Origin: Rugosimonospora sp040255525
GTDB lineage: Bacteria > Actinomycetota > Actinomycetes > Mycobacteriales > Micromonosporaceae
DNA: 64,000 bases
Direction: 5' to 3'
NCBI GenBank assembly: GCA_040255525.1
Contig: JBDZVD010000008.1
Location: forward strand, 1 to 64,000
This document shows positions 48,782 to 57,588 of this stretch, piece by piece. Under the pieces are notes generated by a model. The model did no database searches and was not told the origin of the DNA. It saw only the letters and a list, made by a program, of their open reading frames with translations. Within the stretch, counting starts at the first letter, position 1; every line of letters starts with the position of its first letter. The position numbers and the translations under genes were made by a program.

Positions 48782-50875
48782 TCACCACGCCAGCAGCGTG
48801 TCCAGCCTGATGGGCAGCTCGCGGATCCGCGCGCCGGTGGCGTGGTACACGGCATTGGCGATGGCCGCCGCGGTTCCCACGATGCCCAGCTCGCCGACGC
48901 CCTTGACGCCCATCGGGTTGACGTACGGGTCGTCCTCCTCCAGGAAGCACACCTCGACCTCGCCCACGTCGGCGTTGCAGCTGACGTGGTACGCGGCGAG
49001 GTCCTGGTTGACCACGTGACCGAACCGGGAATCGAGCACGCCTTCCTCGTGCAGGGCCATGGACAAGCCCATCGTCATGCCGCCGAGCAGCTGGGAGCGT
49101 GCCGTCTTCGGGTTGACGATCCGGCCGGCGGCGAACACGCCGAGCAGCCGGGGTACCCGCACCTCACCGGTATCGGCGTTCACCCGTACCTCGGCGAACT
49201 GGGCGCCGAAGCTGTGTGTGGCGTACTGGTTGGCGTACGGGTTCTCCGGTGCCCGTGCGGTGACCTCCACGCCCTGCCGGGGCACGGAGCCGCCCCGGCC
49301 CAGCCGGTCGCGCAGCTGGCCGGCGGCCTCGCAGATCGCCGTCCCCCAACTGGCGATGCCCGACGAGCCGCCGGCCAGGGTGGCCCACTGGTAGGCGGTG
49401 TCGCCGATGCGGAGGTCGACGCTGGACAGCGGTACGCCGAGGGCGTCGGCGGCGACCTGGGCCAGCGCCGTCCAGGTACCGGTGCCCAGGTCCGCCGCCG
49501 CGATCAGCACCGTGTACCGGCCGTCCGGGTCGGCCCGGATGGTGGCCACCGAACCGGCGTAGCGCAGGGCGGGGTACGTGGCGGCGGCGACCCCGGTGCC
49601 GACCAGCCACCCGAATTCGTTGCGCGACCGGGGTCGCGGGTCGCGGGCCTCCCAGCCGAAGCGCTCCGCCCCCTCCCGCAGGCACCCGATCAGGTTGCGG
49701 CTGCTGAACGGCAGCCCGGTGCCGGGGTGAACCTCGGGTTCGTTGCGGACGCGCAACTCGATCGGATCGAGTCCGCACTCGACCGCCAGCTCGTCCATGG
49801 CGCACTCGATGGCGAACATTCCCGGGCAGTCGCCCGGTGCCCGCATGATGCACGGCGTCGGGATGTCCAGGGACGCGACGCGCTGGCGGGTGCGCAGGTT
49901 CGGCGCGGCGTAGATCGTCGATGTGGGGCGGGTGCTGTGCTCCGCGTACTCCTCCAGTTTCGAGGTGGGCGAGGTGCTGCTGTGCGACAGGGCCAGGATG
50001 CGGCCGTCCCGTTCGGCGCCGAGCTGGATCCGCTGCACCGTCGGCGGCCGGTACCCGGCCTGCGAGAACATCTGTTGCCGGGTGAGCGCGAACTTCACCG
50101 GCCGGTTCGGCACCATCCGGGCGGCCAGCAGGGTGAGCACGATGTCGGGATTCGCGTGTGCCTTCGATCCGAACGCGCCGCCGACGTTCGGCGAGATCAC
50201 CCGTACCCGCGCCGGTTCCAGCCCGAACAGCCCGGCGACCACGTCGTGGATTCGCGACACGCCCTGGGTGGAGACGTAGAGGGCGAGCCCTTCGTCGGAC
50301 CACAGCGCGATCGTGGTGTGCGGCTCCATCGCGTTGTGGTACTGCCGGGGGGTCAGGTAGATCCGGTCCAGCCGCACCGGGGCGGATTCCAGCGCGGCGT
50401 CCACGTCGCCCTTGTTCACCTCGACCGGGAACTGGGGCGCGATCGACGTCGGCACCCGGAAGTCGTCGCGGTCGCCGCCCAGTTCGACGTCGTGCGGCTC
50501 CTCCTGGTAGTCGACCCGGACCAGCGAGGCGGCGTGCCGGGCGATCTCCGAGGTCTCCGCGATGACCCCCGCCACGAACTGGTTGCGGAACGCCACCCGG
50601 TCGGACTGCAGGATGTTCAGCTCGCCCTGGCCGGCCGGGATGTTGGTGCGGGGCGCGTTGTACTGGTTGAGGACCAGGAGCACGCCGGGGATGGAACTGG
50701 CCTGCCGGCAGTCGATGCCGATGACCCGGCCGCGCGCGACGGTGGACTGCACCGGGTACAGGTAGGCCGGGCGGTCCACGGGGTGTTCGAAGGCGTACCG
50801 GGCCAGCCCCCGTACCTTGTCCGGACCGTCGACGCGGTCGATCGCCTCGCCCATCGCCCGGGCCGGGATGGTCAT
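48782..50875 (-). CDS. Molybdenum hydroxylase, Mo-cofactor subunit (PaoC-like)
   Basis: A 697-residue xanthine dehydrogenase/aldehyde oxidase large subunit. Motifs around the Mo site: NVGGAFGSKAHANPDIVLTL, PTPCIMRAPGDCPGMFAIEC (Arg and Ala/Pro contacts), ATLAGGSSGIASWGTAICEA and MGVKGVGELGIVGTAAAIAN, where the last Glu is the catalytic base. It hydroxylates an aldehyde or N-heterocycle with water. Encoded third in a coupled operon after the iron-sulphur and FAD subunits; its ATG overlaps the FAD-subunit stop by 4 nt. Confidence 0.92.
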   Translation of the reverse strand: MTIPARAMGEAIDRVDGPDKVRGLARYAFEHPVDRPAYLYPVQSTVARGRVIGIDCRQASSIPGVLLVLNQYNAPRTNIPAGQGELNILQSDRVAFRNQFVAGVIAETSEIARHAASLVRVDYQEEPHDVELGGDRDDFRVPTSIAPQFPVEVNKGDVDAALESAPVRLDRIYLTPRQYHNAMEPHTTIALWSDEGLALYVSTQGVSRIHDVVAGLFGLEPARVRVISPNVGGAFGSKAHANPDIVLTLLAARMVPNRPVKFALTRQQMFSQAGYRPPTVQRIQLGAERDGRILALSHSSTSPTSKLEEYAEHSTRPTSTIYAAPNLRTRQRVASLDIPTPCIMRAPGDCPGMFAIECAMDELAVECGLDPIELRVRNEPEVHPGTGLPFSSRNLIGCLREGAERFGWEARDPRPRSRNEFGWLVGTGVAAATYPALRYAGSVATIRADPDGRYTVLIAAADLGTGTWTALAQVAADALGVPLSSVDLRIGDTAYQWATLAGGSSGIASWGTAICEAAGQLRDRLGRGGSVPRQGVEVTARAPENPYANQYATHSFGAQFAEVRVNADTGEVRVPRLLGVFAAGRIVNPKTARSQLLGGMTMGLSMALHEEGVLDSRFGHVVNQDLAAYHVSCNADVGEVEVCFLEEDDPYVNPMGVKGVGELGIVGTAAAIANAVYHATGARIRELPIRLDTLLAW

Positions 50876-51939
50876 GCCGGCGGCCCGCTCGGGTCCGGTC
50901 CGGATTCTTCCAGCTCGGGGTCCATGATGGCCGGGTCGGTGGCGGGTCCGCCCGGCGGTGGCCCGGCCAGGTCCAGCAGCGTGCGCACGATGGTGTTGCG
51001 GGCGAGCGGCACCTTGAACGCGTTACCGGGCAACGGGTCCGCCTCGGCGAGTTCGGCCTCCGCCGCCTCCCGGAAGCGTTCCTGCGTGGCCGGGCCGCCG
51101 CGCAGCGTGTCCTCCGCGATCCTGGCCCGCCACGGCCGGTGCGCCACGCCGCCCAACGCGATCCGGACGTCCCGCACCATGCCGTCGGCCACGTCCAGGA
51201 TGGCCGCGACCGAGACCAGGGCGAAGGCGTACGAGGCGCGGTCGCGTACCTTGCGGTAGCGGCCCCGGACGCCGTGCGGCAGCGGTGGCAGGTCGATGGC
51301 GGTGATGAGTTCGCCGTGCTCCAGAACCGTGTCGTACTGCGGATCCTGGCCCGGCAGCCGGTACAGCTCGGCGATCGGGATGCTCCGCCCGCCGTCCGGA
51401 CCCAGGGTGTGCACGACCGCCTCCAGCGCGACCATCGCCACCGCCATGTCCGACGGGTGGGTGGCCACGCAGGCCGGAGAGGTGCCGAGGATGCCCAACT
51501 CGCGGTGGTACCCGTCGATGGCCGAGCAGCCCGAACCAGGCTGCCGCTTGTTGCAGCCGGTCGTCACGTTCTGGAAGTACACGCAGCGGGTGCGCTGCAA
51601 CAGGTTCCCGCCGGTGGTGGCGAGGTTGCGCAGCTGGCCGGAGGCGCCGGAGAGCAGGGCCGCGGACAGCACCGGGTACCGGTCGCGGATCAACGGATCG
51701 GCGGCCAGGTCGCTGTTGGGTACGGCGGCGCCGATGCGAACCCCGCCGTCGGCCAGCTCCTCGACCCGGCCCGAGGTCAACCGCCGCACGTCGACGAGCA
51801 CGTCGGGCCGGGCGACGTCGAGCCGCATCAGGTCGACGAGGTTGGTCCCGCCACCGAGGAACGCGCCCTCGGGCTCGCGGGCCAGGAGTGCCACCGCGCC
51901 GGCCACGTCATCGGCGCGCTCGTACCGGAACGGCCTCAT
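50872..51939 (-). CDS. Molybdenum hydroxylase, FAD subunit (PaoB-like)
   Basis: A 355-residue FAD-binding subunit. FLGGGTNLVDLMRLDVARPD and SGQLRNLATTGGNLLQRTRC are the FAD-site segments. A Cys-rich insertion, RCVYFQNVTTGCNKRQPGSG C plus a later ACVATHPSDMAVAMVALEA, matches the extra 4Fe-4S cluster of E. coli PaoB, so electrons probably pass from the Mo site via 2Fe-2S clusters and FAD, with the extra cluster alongside. It is coupled by ATGA overlaps to both neighbours. Confidence 0.9.
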   Translation of the reverse strand: MRPFRYERADDVAGAVALLAREPEGAFLGGGTNLVDLMRLDVARPDVLVDVRRLTSGRVEELADGGVRIGAAVPNSDLAADPLIRDRYPVLSAALLSGASGQLRNLATTGGNLLQRTRCVYFQNVTTGCNKRQPGSGCSAIDGYHRELGILGTSPACVATHPSDMAVAMVALEAVVHTLGPDGGRSIPIAELYRLPGQDPQYDTVLEHGELITAIDLPPLPHGVRGRYRKVRDRASYAFALVSVAAILDVADGMVRDVRIALGGVAHRPWRARIAEDTLRGGPATQERFREAAEAELAEADPLPGNAFKVPLARNTIVRTLLDLAGPPPGGPATDPAIMDPELEESGPDPSGPPA

Positions 51940-52466
51940 CGTGCCGTGACCTCCCGGATCGCCGGCACGATGTTCGCGTACGCCGCGCAGCGGCACAGGT
52001 TGCCGCTCATGCGCTCCCGGATCTCGTCCTCGACGAGTACCCCGGAGCCGCCGTCGGCGCTGGTGTTGGAGCTGGCGAACTCCGGCGTGACCGCGCTCGG
52101 CCAACCGGCCGCGGCCTCCTCCAGCATGCCGACGGCCGACACGATCTGTCCCGGCGTGCAGTACCCGCACTGGAACGCGTCGTGCCGGATGAACGACTCC
52201 TGCATCGGGTGCAGCGCGCCGTCGGTCGCCAGCCCGGCCGCGGTGATGACCTGCGCGCCCTGGTGCGCGACGGCCAGCGCCAGGCAGCTGTTGACCCGCC
52301 GCCCGTCCAGCAGCACCGTGCAGGCGCCGCACTGGCCGTGGTCGCAGCCCTTCTTCGGGCTCGTGTTGCCCAGCCGTTCCCGCAGGGCGTCGAGCAGGCT
52401 GGTGCGCGTGTCCACGAGCAGCCGGTGTTCGGTGCCGTCCACCCGGAGGCTGATCTCGACGTCCAT
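51936..52466 (-). CDS. Molybdenum hydroxylase, 2Fe-2S subunit (PaoA-like)
   Basis: A 176-residue iron-sulphur subunit. The plant-ferredoxin-type cluster uses C41, C46, C49 (CDHGQCGAC) and C61; the second cluster uses C100 and C103 (FQCGYCTPG) and C158 and C160 (NLCRCAAY). No Tat signal is present, since the protein starts MDVEISLRVDGTEHRLLVDT, so the complex should be cytoplasmic, unlike periplasmic E. coli PaoABC. An insertion (about 118-146) separates the cluster motifs. First gene of the operon; the ATG has GAGCGGAG upstream. Confidence 0.92.
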   Translation of the reverse strand: MDVEISLRVDGTEHRLLVDTRTSLLDALRERLGNTSPKKGCDHGQCGACTVLLDGRRVNSCLALAVAHQGAQVITAAGLATDGALHPMQESFIRHDAFQCGYCTPGQIVSAVGMLEEAAAGWPSAVTPEFASSNTSADGGSGVLVEDEIRERMSGNLCRCAAYANIVPAIREVTAR

Positions 52467-52674
52467 GGCACTCCGCTCCGACCCCACCCCGATCGTACGA
52501 ACAAGGTCCAAGCTACTCGAAACGGTCGGAATGCGGAGCGAAAGGTGACTAGGGGAGGGTGGCCACCACATCGGTCGGCACCGGCATGGCGACGATCTCG
52601 TCGCGTACCTGCGGCGGCGGCCTCGGCCAGCGCCGGATCCATCGGCGGGCGAGCGGAACCCGCTCCGGCCGTGC

Positions 52675-53001
52675 TCAGTGGCTGTCGTCCAGCTCGTCCA
52701 GCAACCCGCGAAGCCCGGCCAGCTTCTCCCGCCAGAACTGTTCGTACGGGTGCAGCCACTCGGACAACTCGCGCAGCGGGCCGGCCTCCAGCCGGTAGTA
52801 CCGCTGCCGTCCGGCCCTGCTCTCGCTCACCAGGCCCGCCTCGCGCAGCACCCGCAGGTGTTCGGAGACGCTGGGCCGGGCCATGTCGAACCGGGCGGCC
52901 ATCCGCGCCACCGGCTGCGGCCCGTCCAGCAGCAGGCGCATCAGTTCCCGCCGCGTCGGGTTGGCGAGCGCGGCGAACACCTCGTTCACAGTCGACGGCA
53001 T
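52675..53001 (-). CDS. ArsR family transcriptional regulator
   Basis: A 108-residue winged-helix repressor: VNEVFAALANPTRRELMRLL, LDGPQPVARMAARFDMARPS VSEHLRVLREAGLVSESRAG RQRYYRLEAGPL. It lacks the classic metal-binding CVCDLC motif, so it belongs to the non-metal ArsR group, often paired with SRPBCC/AHSA1 proteins, but no such gene is adjacent. The start ATG has little RBS. It is divergent from valS. Confidence 0.88.
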   Translation of the reverse strand: MPSTVNEVFAALANPTRRELMRLLLDGPQPVARMAARFDMARPSVSEHLRVLREAGLVSESRAGRQRYYRLEAGPLRELSEWLHPYEQFWREKLAGLRGLLDELDDSH

Positions 53002-53485
53002 CGGATTCGACGGTAGCGCAGCACGATTTCCGCCGGAAACCCCGCGTCACCGCGGCCCACAAGTTCGGCGGATGCCGCCTCAGCCGGTGCGGAAACAGCG
53101 CCTGCACGACGGCGGGGCGCACCCCGGTCCGGAAACGGCCCGGATGCGCCGTCCGGTCCGCTACCCCGGCCGCGCCCCCGCGGTACCATGGAGTACTCCA
53201 CCGAGGCACCCGAGGAGCTGCCGTGAACACGCCGACCGGCTCGCGCACCGCCACGTCGACGCCGTCGACGTCGCGCGTACGCCGGCCGACCGCGGCCTGC
53301 TCATCGGCACGGGTAGTCGGCCGGTCGGGCGTAGGGCGAGTACCCGAGACGGCCTGACGCGCCGTTTCCTGCCCGGTCGCTTGACCGGCTCGCCCACAAC
53401 CGGGCGAGCCCGGCGACCAGGGAAGCGCGTCCCGCCGTCGCCCCCGCCGGACCCGTATCCACCCGCCTCGAAAGGTGATCACCTC
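53002..53485 (+). promoter_or_regulatory. 484-bp leader region of valS
   Basis: Between the divergent ArsR and valS genes. No T-box consensus was found. A possible 12-codon open frame (MEYSTEAPEELP, 53188-53226) overlaps by 4 nt a 44-codon GTG frame (53223-53357) preceded by GAGGAG; both are unproven. A hairpin lies at 53387-53410, and AAAGGTGATCACCTC precedes the valS ATG and is itself palindromic (GGTGATCACC). Confidence 0.5.
53387..53410 (+). promoter_or_regulatory. Hairpin in the valS leader
   Basis: GGCTCGCCC pairs perfectly with GGGCGAGCC around a 6-nt ACAACC loop, 76 bp before the valS ATG. It could be an attenuator or terminator. Confidence 0.55.
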
Positions 53486-56071
53486 ATGGCCACTCACGAG
53501 CGGCCGCTCGACCGCGCCGCCGCGCCGACTGGCTCAGGCCCCGCCGTGCCCGAGAAACCCTCGCTGGACGGCATCGAAGAACGGCACGCGCGTCGCTGGG
53601 AGGCGGCCGGCACCTACCGGTTCGACCGCCGCCGTACCCGCGACGAGGTCTACTCCATCGACACCCCGCCGCTGACCGCGAGCGGCAGCATGCACGTGGG
53701 GCACGTGTACAGCTATACGCACACGGACATCGCCGCGCGGTTCTGGCGCATGCGCGGCCGCGAAGTGTTCTACCCGGTCGGCTGGGACGACAACGGGTTG
53801 CCCACCGAACGACGCGTGCAGAACTACTTCCACGTGCGATGCGACCCGTCCCTGCCGTACCGGGCGGACGAGTTGACCGCCCTCGGCGTCGCCGGCGGCG
53901 AACTGCCGGAGGCGGCCAGCCGCAAGCGCCGCGAACACGCACCGACCCGGCTGTCCCGGCGCAGCTTCATCGAGCTGTGCGCGCTGCTGACCGCGCGGGA
54001 CGAGAAGGCGTTCGAGACGCTGTGGCGCCGGCTCGGGCTGTCCGTCGACTGGTCGATGACGTACACGACGATCGGTGCCACCGCCCGCCGGGTGGCGCAG
54101 CGCGCGTTCCTGCGCGGGCTGGCCGCGGGCGAGGTGTACCACGCGCTCGCGCCGACCGCCTGGGACGTGGACTTCCAGACCGCCGTGGCCCAGGCGGAGC
54201 AGGAGGACCGGGAGGTGGACGGCGCGTACCACCGGCTGCTGTTCGGGCTGGACGGCGACGCCGCGGCGGCCATCGAGGTCGACACCACCCGGCCGGAACT
54301 GCTGCCGGCCTGCGTGGCTCTGGTCGCGCACCCGGACGACGACCGGTACCGCGCGCTGTTCGGTCGTACCACGACCAGCCCGCTGTTCGGCGCTCCGGTG
54401 CCGGTTCTCGCGCACCGTCTCGCGGATCCCGGGAAGGGAACCGGCATCGCGATGGTGTGCACGTACGGCGACGTGACCGATGTGACCTGGCAGCGCGACC
54501 TGCGCCTGCCGATCCGCTCGATCCTCGGGCGGGACGGCCGGTTCATCGAGGCCGACCTCGACCTGCCGGCCGGGGGAGCGGCGTTCTACGCGACCCTCGT
54601 GGGCCGGTCGGTGCCGCAGGCCCGCCGGGAGATCGTCGCGCGCCTCGCCGAGACCGGCCGGCTCGCGGGCGAGCCCCGGCCGGTCCGGCATCCGGTGAAG
54701 TTCTTCGAGAAGGGGGACCGCCCGCTGGAGATCGTGACCAGCCGGCAGTGGTTCATCCGTACCCTGCGACACCGCGACGCCTTGCTGGCCGCCGGCCGAA
54801 AACTGCGGTGGCAACCGGAGTTCATGCGCCGCCGGTACGAGGACTGGGTGAACGGGCTGACCTCGGACTGGCTGATCAGCCGGCAACGGTACTTCGGTGT
54901 GCCGTTCCCGGTGTGGTACCCGCTGGACGAGCACGGTGAGCCACGCCACGACGCGCCGATCCTGCCCGAGGAGTCGGCGCTGCCGATCGATCCGCAGACC
55001 GACACCCCGCCCGGCTACGCCGAGGCCGACCGCGGCCGTCCGGGCGGCTTCACCGGCGACACGGACGTCATGGACACCTGGGCGACATCGTCGCTGACGC
55101 CGCAGATCGCCGGGGGCTGGTACGAGGACGAGGACCTGTGGCACCGGGTGTACCCGATGGATCTGCGACCGCAGGCGCACGACATCATCCGCACCTGGCT
55201 GTTCACCACGCTGGCCCGGGCGCGCCAGCTGGACACAGCGCTGCCCTGGCGGGCAGCGGCCATCTCCGGCTTCATCACCGACCCGGATCGCAAGAAGATG
55301 TCGAAGTCCATCGGCAACGTGGCGACGCCGATGCAGCCGCTGGAGGAGTACGGCAGCGACGCGGTGCGGTACTGGGCGGCGGGCGGCAGGCCGGGGGCGG
55401 ACACCGCGTACGACACGAACCGGATGCGTGTGGGGCGGCGGCTGGCCACGAAGATCCTGAACGTGAGCCGGTTCGTGCTCGGGCTGGAGCCGGCCGATGT
55501 CGCGGACGCCGGGTCCGCCGCCGGGGTGACCGCGGTGACCGAGGCGCTCGACCGGGCGATGCTCGGTGCCCTCGATGTCGTAATGGCGGACGTGACGGCG
55601 GCGCTGGCGGCGCTGGACCACACCCGGGCGCTGGAGCGGGTGGAGGCGTTCTTCTGGACGTTCTGCGACGACTACGTGGAGTTGGTGAAGGGACGCGCTT
55701 ACGGGGTGGGTCCAGGGGCGCGCTCCGCGCGGGTGGCGCTCGTCCGCGCGCTCGACATCCTGCTGCGGCTGTTCGCGCCAGTGCTGCCGTACGTCACCGA
55801 AGAGGTGTGGTCGTGGTGGCGCGAGGGGTCGATCCACCGCGCGGCGTGGCCCTCCCGGACCGCGTCGTCCGGCGGGGATCCGGCCGTGTTCGCCGCGGCG
55901 TCGGCACTGATCGGTGCGGTCCGGCGAACCAAGGCGGCGTCCGGCGCCTCGCCGCGCGCCGAGATCGCGGCCGTGGCCATCGCGCCGGACACGCCCGGGT
56001 TGGCGTACCTGGACGCGGTGCAGGAGGACCTGCTCGCCGCGGCGCATGCCGGGGCGGTGACGACCGGGTAG
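53486..56071 (+). CDS. valS: Valyl-tRNA synthetase, archaeal-type
   Basis: An 861-residue class I synthetase. The HIGH motif is HVGH (GSMHVGHVYSYTHTDIAARF), followed by FYPVGWDDNGLPTERRVQNY, and KMSKS is DRKKMSKSIGN. WDDNGLPTER is typical of archaeal and rickettsial ValS; the usual bacterial form has PPPNVTG and GTDHAGIATQ instead. The editing domain (about 200-390) includes DTTRPELLPACVALVAHPDD. There is no long C-terminal coiled coil. The start ATG has AAAGG 10 bases upstream. It charges tRNA(Val). Confidence 0.92.
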   Translation: MATHERPLDRAAAPTGSGPAVPEKPSLDGIEERHARRWEAAGTYRFDRRRTRDEVYSIDTPPLTASGSMHVGHVYSYTHTDIAARFWRMRGREVFYPVGWDDNGLPTERRVQNYFHVRCDPSLPYRADELTALGVAGGELPEAASRKRREHAPTRLSRRSFIELCALLTARDEKAFETLWRRLGLSVDWSMTYTTIGATARRVAQRAFLRGLAAGEVYHALAPTAWDVDFQTAVAQAEQEDREVDGAYHRLLFGLDGDAAAAIEVDTTRPELLPACVALVAHPDDDRYRALFGRTTTSPLFGAPVPVLAHRLADPGKGTGIAMVCTYGDVTDVTWQRDLRLPIRSILGRDGRFIEADLDLPAGGAAFYATLVGRSVPQARREIVARLAETGRLAGEPRPVRHPVKFFEKGDRPLEIVTSRQWFIRTLRHRDALLAAGRKLRWQPEFMRRRYEDWVNGLTSDWLISRQRYFGVPFPVWYPLDEHGEPRHDAPILPEESALPIDPQTDTPPGYAEADRGRPGGFTGDTDVMDTWATSSLTPQIAGGWYEDEDLWHRVYPMDLRPQAHDIIRTWLFTTLARARQLDTALPWRAAAISGFITDPDRKKMSKSIGNVATPMQPLEEYGSDAVRYWAAGGRPGADTAYDTNRMRVGRRLATKILNVSRFVLGLEPADVADAGSAAGVTAVTEALDRAMLGALDVVMADVTAALAALDHTRALERVEAFFWTFCDDYVELVKGRAYGVGPGARSARVALVRALDILLRLFAPVLPYVTEEVWSWWREGSIHRAAWPSRTASSGGDPAVFAAASALIGAVRRTKAASGASPRAEIAAVAIAPDTPGLAYLDAVQEDLLAAAHAGAVTTG

Positions 56072-56081
56072 CCCGGTTCCC

Positions 56082-56113
56082 CCGACCCCGCCCGGGACAC
56101 CGGTCGGGGTCGG
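56082..56113. terminator. Hairpin after valS
   Basis: CCGACCCCG (56082-56090) pairs with CGGGGTCGG (56105-56113), between the convergent ends of valS and the GT-C-like gene. 9 bp perfect, 14-nt loop with an internal CCCGGG. Confidence 0.7.
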
Positions 56114-56124
56114 GGCCGGAGCGC

Positions 56125-57588
56125 CTACCTCGTCGCGGACGTGACCCCGGCTCCGGCGCCGAGTTCCTCCGGTACCGGCGAATCGTCGGGCGCCGCCGCG
56201 GGGCCGGACGGCGGCGGTGATGCCGGAAGCGGGTGCGGCCCCGCGGCCGGCGCCGCTCGTACGCCGCGGGTGCGCCCGCCGGTCACGGCCACCACTGCCC
56301 AGCATGCGGCGCTGGCGACGGACAGGAGCGCGAACGGCAGGGTCACCCGGCTGATCGAGGTGTTCAGGTACCAGCGGATCGGGTTCGTGCTGACCACGTA
56401 GGTCATCGAGAGGATGCCCAGATACGCCACACCGACCACCCACAGCCACAGGTCCGAGCCCAGGCCGAACGCGCGGCGCTGGCGGCGCAGGGTGAGCCCG
56501 CTGAGAACGGCCGTCACCACGGAGACGGCGACGATCGTGCCGACCCAGCCCCAGATGGCCGCCAGCGTCGGCGGGAGCCGGTCGTAGACCTGCGGATCGC
56601 CGTGCAGCACGCTGCCGATGTCCACCTGCGACGCGATGTCCGACTTGGCCCCGAAGTGTCTGGCGAGCGCGCTCCAGACCAGGCCGCCGGCGACCGGCAG
56701 CCAGAGGACCCAAGCCCGGCGCAGCGAACGGTGCGCGCGGATCGTGGCCAGCGCGGCGAGCACCGCGGCCATCACCAGGCCCTCGTTCTTGGTGAACGCG
56801 GCGACGGCCATGAGCAGCACCGCCAGCAGCGGCCGGCGCAGCGGATCCGGACGGATCAGGAGCAGCAGCGCCGCGGCCACGAACGCGGTGGCCCACAACG
56901 GGTCGACGTACCCGCTGGCGACCGCGCCCGAGTTGGTGGCCCAGGCGGCGATCGCCACCGCCACGGCCGCCAGCCGGGAAACCAGTGCCGGGGCCCGGCC
57001 GGTCACCACGCGCACGGCGTAGCCGAGGGTCACGATCGACGAGAAGCTCAGCGTCGCGGACACGAACTGTGCCACGTAGAACCCGTAGCCGTGGAACACG
57101 GTCCAGGCCCCCGCGACCGTCGCGGACGCCAGCGGCGGGTAGTCGGGGTGCGTGATGTTGATGGAGTACAGGCCCAGGTACTCCCGGACCATCGCACCAC
57201 CCCTGGTGAAGTACGCGGCGTGCAGCCACCAGATCGAGTTCGAGTCCCACTGGACCGGCGGAAGGAACACCATCAGGAACGGCGGCAGCAGCGGCACGGC
57301 CAGCCACAACAGGTCGGCCCAGGACCGGTGCGGGGCCGGGACCCGGGGCACCTTCCGCAGCAGTACCGGCGTGGCTGCCCACTGCACGGCGAACAGCAGG
57401 AGCAGCCACCACCACAGTTCCCCGCCGCCCACCAGCATCAGGATCACGGACACGGTGGCGGTGAGCCCGGTGACCAGCGGTGCGACCAGCAGAGCGAGCC
57501 GGAGATCGCGAAGCAGCAGGTACCCGACCGGCAGGCCGGCGAGAATCACCAGCAGTACGGCGCCCAGCACGGCGACCATCGGCGTCAC
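56125..57588 (-). CDS. GT-C-like polytopic membrane protein
   Basis: A 487-residue protein with about 11-12 predicted membrane helices, first helices MTPMVAVLGAVLLVILAGLP and LVAPLVTGLTATVSVILMLV. The periplasmic loop after the third helix has PPVQWDSNSIWWLHAAYFTR (an acidic D-N/S-W motif as in GT-C glycosyltransferases), and a second loop HPDYPPLASATVAGAWTVFH resembles the HPDYPP of mannosyltransferase-like families. It probably transfers a lipid-linked sugar to a cell-envelope acceptor (inference). The tail is Pro/Ala-rich. Its ATG overlaps the stop of the upstream gene by 4 nt. Confidence 0.72.
   Translation of the reverse strand: MTPMVAVLGAVLLVILAGLPVGYLLLRDLRLALLVAPLVTGLTATVSVILMLVGGGELWWWLLLLFAVQWAATPVLLRKVPRVPAPHRSWADLLWLAVPLLPPFLMVFLPPVQWDSNSIWWLHAAYFTRGGAMVREYLGLYSINITHPDYPPLASATVAGAWTVFHGYGFYVAQFVSATLSFSSIVTLGYAVRVVTGRAPALVSRLAAVAVAIAAWATNSGAVASGYVDPLWATAFVAAALLLLIRPDPLRRPLLAVLLMAVAAFTKNEGLVMAAVLAALATIRAHRSLRRAWVLWLPVAGGLVWSALARHFGAKSDIASQVDIGSVLHGDPQVYDRLPPTLAAIWGWVGTIVAVSVVTAVLSGLTLRRQRRAFGLGSDLWLWVVGVAYLGILSMTYVVSTNPIRWYLNTSISRVTLPFALLSVASAACWAVVAVTGGRTRGVRAAPAAGPHPLPASPPPSGPAAAPDDSPVPEELGAGAGVTSATR

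Noticed and set aside
53002..53485. A T-box riboswitch before valS
   Set aside because: No conserved T-box antiterminator sequence or specifier-loop layout was found.
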